Below are positions 14,031 through 14,611 of a stretch of 14,611 nucleotides of DNA, in pieces. Origin of the DNA: JBDSTW01 sp039914705 (GTDB lineage Bacteria; Pseudomonadota; Gammaproteobacteria; SURF-13); contig JBDSOT010000077.1 in the NCBI GenBank assembly GCA_039914705.1, positions 1-14,611 on the forward strand. The letters run 5' to 3'. The notes under the pieces were generated by a model. It worked only from the letters and a program-made list of their open reading frames with translations. It searched no databases and was not told the DNA's origin. How positions within the stretch are numbered: position 1 is the first letter of the stretch; each line of letters starts with the position of its first letter. The position numbers were made by a program, and so were the translations under genes.

Positions 14031-14519
14031 CTATACATTGCCGACGAAAGACTTCATCGGTTCGTCGTTGGCTTCGGTGGATGTCGAAGCGACAGCATGG
14101 AACGCCGCAGCTAAAGTATGCCACGGCAGGATCGCACACTTCACACGTGACGGCAGGTCTTTTACACCGGCAAATACGCTGAGTCTGCCGAGATGGTTCG
14201 GCTGGTTTTGCGTGTCGAGTTTTCCGGTTGCCATGTCACGAAATTCCTGAATAATAAGCTCCGCCGCCTGCACGGTTTTGCCCTTCACGTTCGTCGTCAT
14301 CATCGAGGCCGAGGCCTTGCAGATCGCGCAGCTTTGGCCTTGAAACGCGATGCCTTCAATGAGGTCATCGTGCAGGCGCAAGGATACGGTAATGTGATCG
14401 CCGCACAATGGATTATGCCCTTCCGCCTTGCGGTTGGCATCGTTGAGCACGCCGAAATTACGCGGCTTTTTGTTATGGTCGAGGATGACCTCCTGATAAA
14501 GTTGCCGGCTATTGTTCAT
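14031..14519 (-). CDS. sufU: SufU-type iron-sulfur assembly protein
   Basis: 162 residues of the IscU/SufU fold. Conserved metal or sulfur ligands are visible: Cys39 and Asp41 in NPLCGDHI, Cys64 in SCAICKASASMM, and Cys128 in VKCAILPWHTL. The spacing between Cys64 and Cys128 is longer than in IscU and fits SufU, which in Gram-positive bacteria accepts persulfide sulfur from SufS through a zinc-bound cysteine. An extra Cys67 sits three residues after Cys64. The neighbours support the assignment: its ATG overlaps the sufS stop (TAATG) and an Nfu gene follows. In proteobacteria this type is an alternative to SufE as the SufS partner. The C-terminal tail (about 145-162) is unconserved. Confidence 0.92.
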   Translation of the reverse strand: MNNSRQLYQEVILDHNKKPRNFGVLNDANRKAEGHNPLCGDHITVSLRLHDDLIEGIAFQGQSCAICKASASMMTTNVKGKTVQAAELIIQEFRDMATGKLDTQNQPNHLGRLSVFAGVKDLPSRVKCAILPWHTLAAAFHAVASTSTEANDEPMKSFVGNV

Positions 14520-14611
14520 TAGGCAAACATCTTTTGCACGTTGCGCACGCCGGCCACTAATGCGTCGACTTCCGCGAGCGTGTTATAAAAGGCAAACGAG
14601 GCGCGCGCCGT
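14519..14611 (-). CDS. sufS: Cysteine desulfurase SufS, C-terminal end only
   Basis: Thirty codons at the right edge, ending in TAA at 14519-14521, which overlaps the sufU ATG by one base. The peptide TARASFAFYNTLAEVDALV followed by a helix ending KMFA matches the end of SufS-type, pyridoxal-phosphate cysteine desulfurases, where an R-A-S-x-x-x-Y-N-T segment precedes the last helix. It releases sulfur from cysteine for cluster assembly. The active-site lysine and cysteine lie outside the window, so the call rests on the tail and the sufU/nfu context. Confidence 0.85.
   Translation of the reverse strand, partial: TARASFAFYNTLAEVDALVAGVRNVQKMFA

Overview
The window looks like chromosomal DNA from a proteobacterium, most likely a gammaproteobacterium. 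The reasons are the minus-strand cluster ilvB-ilvH-ilvC-pssA-leuA, the opgG/opgH pair for osmoregulated periplasmic glucans, and protein sequences that follow gammaproteobacterial family members closely (for example IlvH at 163 aa and LeuA with the E. coli active-site numbering). The species cannot be fixed from sequence alone. All but three genes lie on the minus strand. No rRNA, tRNA, CRISPR array, transposase or integrase gene was seen.

Left end (1-2165), accessory patch: the 3' part of wrbA (+) is followed by a two-gene RHH antitoxin/RelE-ParE toxin module (+). Just after the toxin stop lies a second, partial copy of the wrbA 3' end, so the module is bracketed by a 42-bp direct repeat (299-340 and 1075-1116). 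All four differences between the copies are synonymous in the wrbA frame, which suggests the second copy is a scar from a related wrbA gene. Next, on the minus strand and more A+T-rich than its surroundings, is a gene for a protein with two tandem TerB-like helical repeats and a C-terminal BRCT domain.

Middle (2166-8252), branched-chain amino-acid synthesis: read right to left on the minus strand, ilvB, ilvH, ilvC and pssA are tightly packed. leuA follows after a 304-base gap. That gap holds a near-consensus sigma70 promoter, a candidate 34-codon leader peptide with 8 leucines in its last 16 residues, and a downstream hairpin with competing pairings, which together look like a leucine attenuator in front of leuA.

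Right centre (8253-12915), sugar and envelope genes: tal, opgG, a small unknown gene of 87 codons and opgH, all minus strand with gaps of 9 nt or less or a 4-nt overlap. OpgH lacks the long cytoplasmic N-terminus of the E. coli protein, and the small unknown gene sits directly upstream of it.

Right end (12916-14611): an intergenic stretch with dispersed-repeat-like hairpins, then the tail of an iron-sulfur assembly (SUF) operon read from the right edge: sufS (C-terminus only), a sufU-type scaffold, an Nfu-type carrier, and a small Rieske ferredoxin. These genes are separated by 18 nt or less or overlap by 1 nt.

The most worthwhile leads are the wrbA-scarred toxin-antitoxin module, the duplicated TerB-like/BRCT protein, the candidate leucine leader, and the extra small gene in the opg operon. 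None amounts to a clearly new multi-gene system on this evidence.
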